Source: Lachnospiraceae bacterium (GTDB taxonomy: Bacteria > Bacillota > Clostridia > Lachnospirales > Lachnospiraceae). From it: DNA of 34,880 nt. The stretch lies in contig JAUNON010000026.1 in the NCBI GenBank assembly GCA_030537145.1, forward strand, positions 1 to 34,880. The letters run 5' to 3'. Every line of letters begins with the position of its first letter. The first letter of the stretch is position 1. The position numbers and the translations under genes were made by a program. The notes beneath the pieces are model-generated. The model searched no databases, was not told the origin of the DNA, and saw nothing but the letters and a program-made list of their open reading frames with translations. Below are positions 34,170 through 34,880 of this stretch, one piece after another.

Positions 34170-34880
34170 TCTCGTTTCCTCCTTTTATTCTTCTGATCAT
34201 TTTCCTCAGTTCTTTATCCCTCCAAAGCCCAAAAGCCATCCGCAGCAGATGGCAGGCCCGGATATGTCCCTTTATGACCAAATCCGCCTCCAGCACCGGT
34301 TCTGTAAAATCAGGCCGGACTTCAAAATCCTCTGCCGAAGCCGGCAGTATCAGATAAAGCAGCCCCGCAAGCTGTCCCGTCTTATCCGGCGCTCCCGTGC
34401 CGAAGCGGAGCCATCCGCTCAGCCTGCGCGGTCCAAAATGTTTCCACAGATACTTCAAACGCCAAAGCAGCCGTTTGTACAAAGCAATGGACTCCGGGGT
34501 TCTGTAGGGCTCTATTCTTTGACGAAGGCTTTCCAGCCTCCAGGACAGCCGTTCCAGACGGTCGTCTGCCGCCCAGAAGAAATCCTGGAGTTTATCCGGC
34601 AGCTCAAGCATGCGTTCCGGCAGCGATGCCAGAAACGCTGCTGCCCGGCAGAGGCGCTTCCACAGCCCTGACAGCATTCCGGCCAGTCCCCGGAACCTTT
34701 TCTTTTCCGGATCCGGCCCGCTTTCTGATTCGTCCTCCGACGCATCCGCTTTTGACCCGCTTCCCGGCGAATCTGCTTCCTGCCGCAGCTCATCCTCCGG
34801 CTTCTGCACCGTTTCCGGCTCCTGCTGCCCGCCGCCGGTTTCCTCCTGCACTTCCGGCTCCTGCTGCCCGCCGCCGGTTT
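34162..34880 (-). CDS. DUF2953 protein, 5' end outside the window
   Basis: A spore-former protein of unknown function, usually paired with ytfJ and having an N-terminal membrane anchor, which would lie beyond the window. The visible part has an acidic Gln/Glu/Pro/Gly linker, then basic helical segments (RLERLSWRLESLRQRIEPY) and the C-terminal DUF2953-type region (LLWRLKYLWKHFGPRRLSGWLRFGTGAPDKTG, quoted in outline only; VRPDFTEPVLEADLVIKGHI). The frame stays open to the window edge, so a GTG at 34851 is not taken as the start. The linker contains a 39-base (13-residue) tandem repeat. Confidence 0.8.
   Translation of the reverse strand, partial: TGGGQQEPEVQEETGGGQQEPETVQKPEDELRQEADSPGSGSKADASEDESESGPDPEKKRFRGLAGMLSGLWKRLCRAAAFLASLPERMLELPDKLQDFFWAADDRLERLSWRLESLRQRIEPYRTPESIALYKRLLWRLKYLWKHFGPRRLSGWLRFGTGAPDKTGQLAGLLYLILPASAEDFEVRPDFTEPVLEADLVIKGHIRACHLLRMAFGLWRDKELRKMIRRIKGGNENG
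34813..34880. repeat. 39-base in-frame tandem repeat in the DUF2953 gene
   Basis: The sequence beginning TTCCGGCTCCTGCTGCCCGC recurs exactly 39 bases later (34813 and 34852), and the second copy is cut by the window end. Translated on the minus strand it gives repeats of the form TGGGQQEPE plus four residues. More copies may lie beyond the window. Confidence 0.85.

Noticed and set aside
1..34880. CRISPR arrays, tRNA or rRNA genes
   Set aside because: No regularly spaced direct repeats, cloverleaf-like segments or rRNA signatures were seen on reading the window.

Overview
The window looks like chromosomal DNA of a spore-forming, anaerobic Bacillota, most likely a Lachnospiraceae member. Three things point there: sporulation genes (alpha/beta SASP, YtfJ/GerW, YlbJ), anaerobe-type oxidative defence (PerR with a rubrerythrin), and a HisZ-dependent histidine operon. 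The Asp23-FakA-RecG and RsmD-CoaD-YlbJ blocks and a DUF6465 Lys/Ala-rich protein also fit this family. The genus cannot be fixed from sequence reading alone. Most genes are on the minus strand. No rRNA, tRNA, CRISPR array or complete insertion sequence was seen.

Layout. 1-1.9 kb: a DNA adenine methylase fused to a nuclease-like HsdR N-terminal domain, apparently cut short at its C-terminus and preceded by a palindromic operator-like promoter. This is the only clearly accessory-looking gene. 1.95-3.2 kb: a long hairpin, then perR and a rubrerythrin with two rubredoxin-like domains, with a PerR-box-like site over the perR promoter. 3.2-4.6 kb: a MATE exporter. 4.9-8.1 kb (plus strand): a DUF4474 membrane protein overlapping a metallophosphoesterase, then a guanine deaminase. 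8.2-10.9 kb: a conserved two-helix membrane protein and a CstA-family transporter, separated by an unusually structured intergenic region.

11-16.4 kb: a histidine operon, hisZ-hisG-hisD-hisB-(HisA/F-like)-hisIE, behind a consensus promoter; its last gene carries an N-terminal barrel that looks catalytically dead. 16.4-24.5 kb: a long co-directional run read as a small alarmone synthetase, then RsmF-type and RsuA-type rRNA modification enzymes, a HAD phosphatase, a YgiQ radical SAM protein, a small membrane protein, an RluD-type pseudouridine synthase and RecU.

24.5-28.9 kb: ylbJ (plus); then on minus rsmD-coaD-coiled-coil protein, a divergent methylglyoxal-synthase homologue, an alpha/beta SASP and a histone-H1-like DUF6465 protein. 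28.9-33.1 kb: the asp23-fakA-recG operon, divergent from rpmB (L28). 33.5-34.9 kb: an easily missed 45-residue membrane protein, ytfJ, and the 3' part of a DUF2953 gene with an in-frame tandem repeat that runs off the window.

The most noteworthy points are the degenerate HisA/HisF barrel fused to HisIE, the multi-hairpin region at about 9.25-9.39 kb, the active-site changes in the methylglyoxal-synthase homologue, the nuclease-methylase fusion with its palindromic promoter, and the overlooked small membrane protein. I found no convincing wholly new multi-gene system; the interest lies in these individual oddities.
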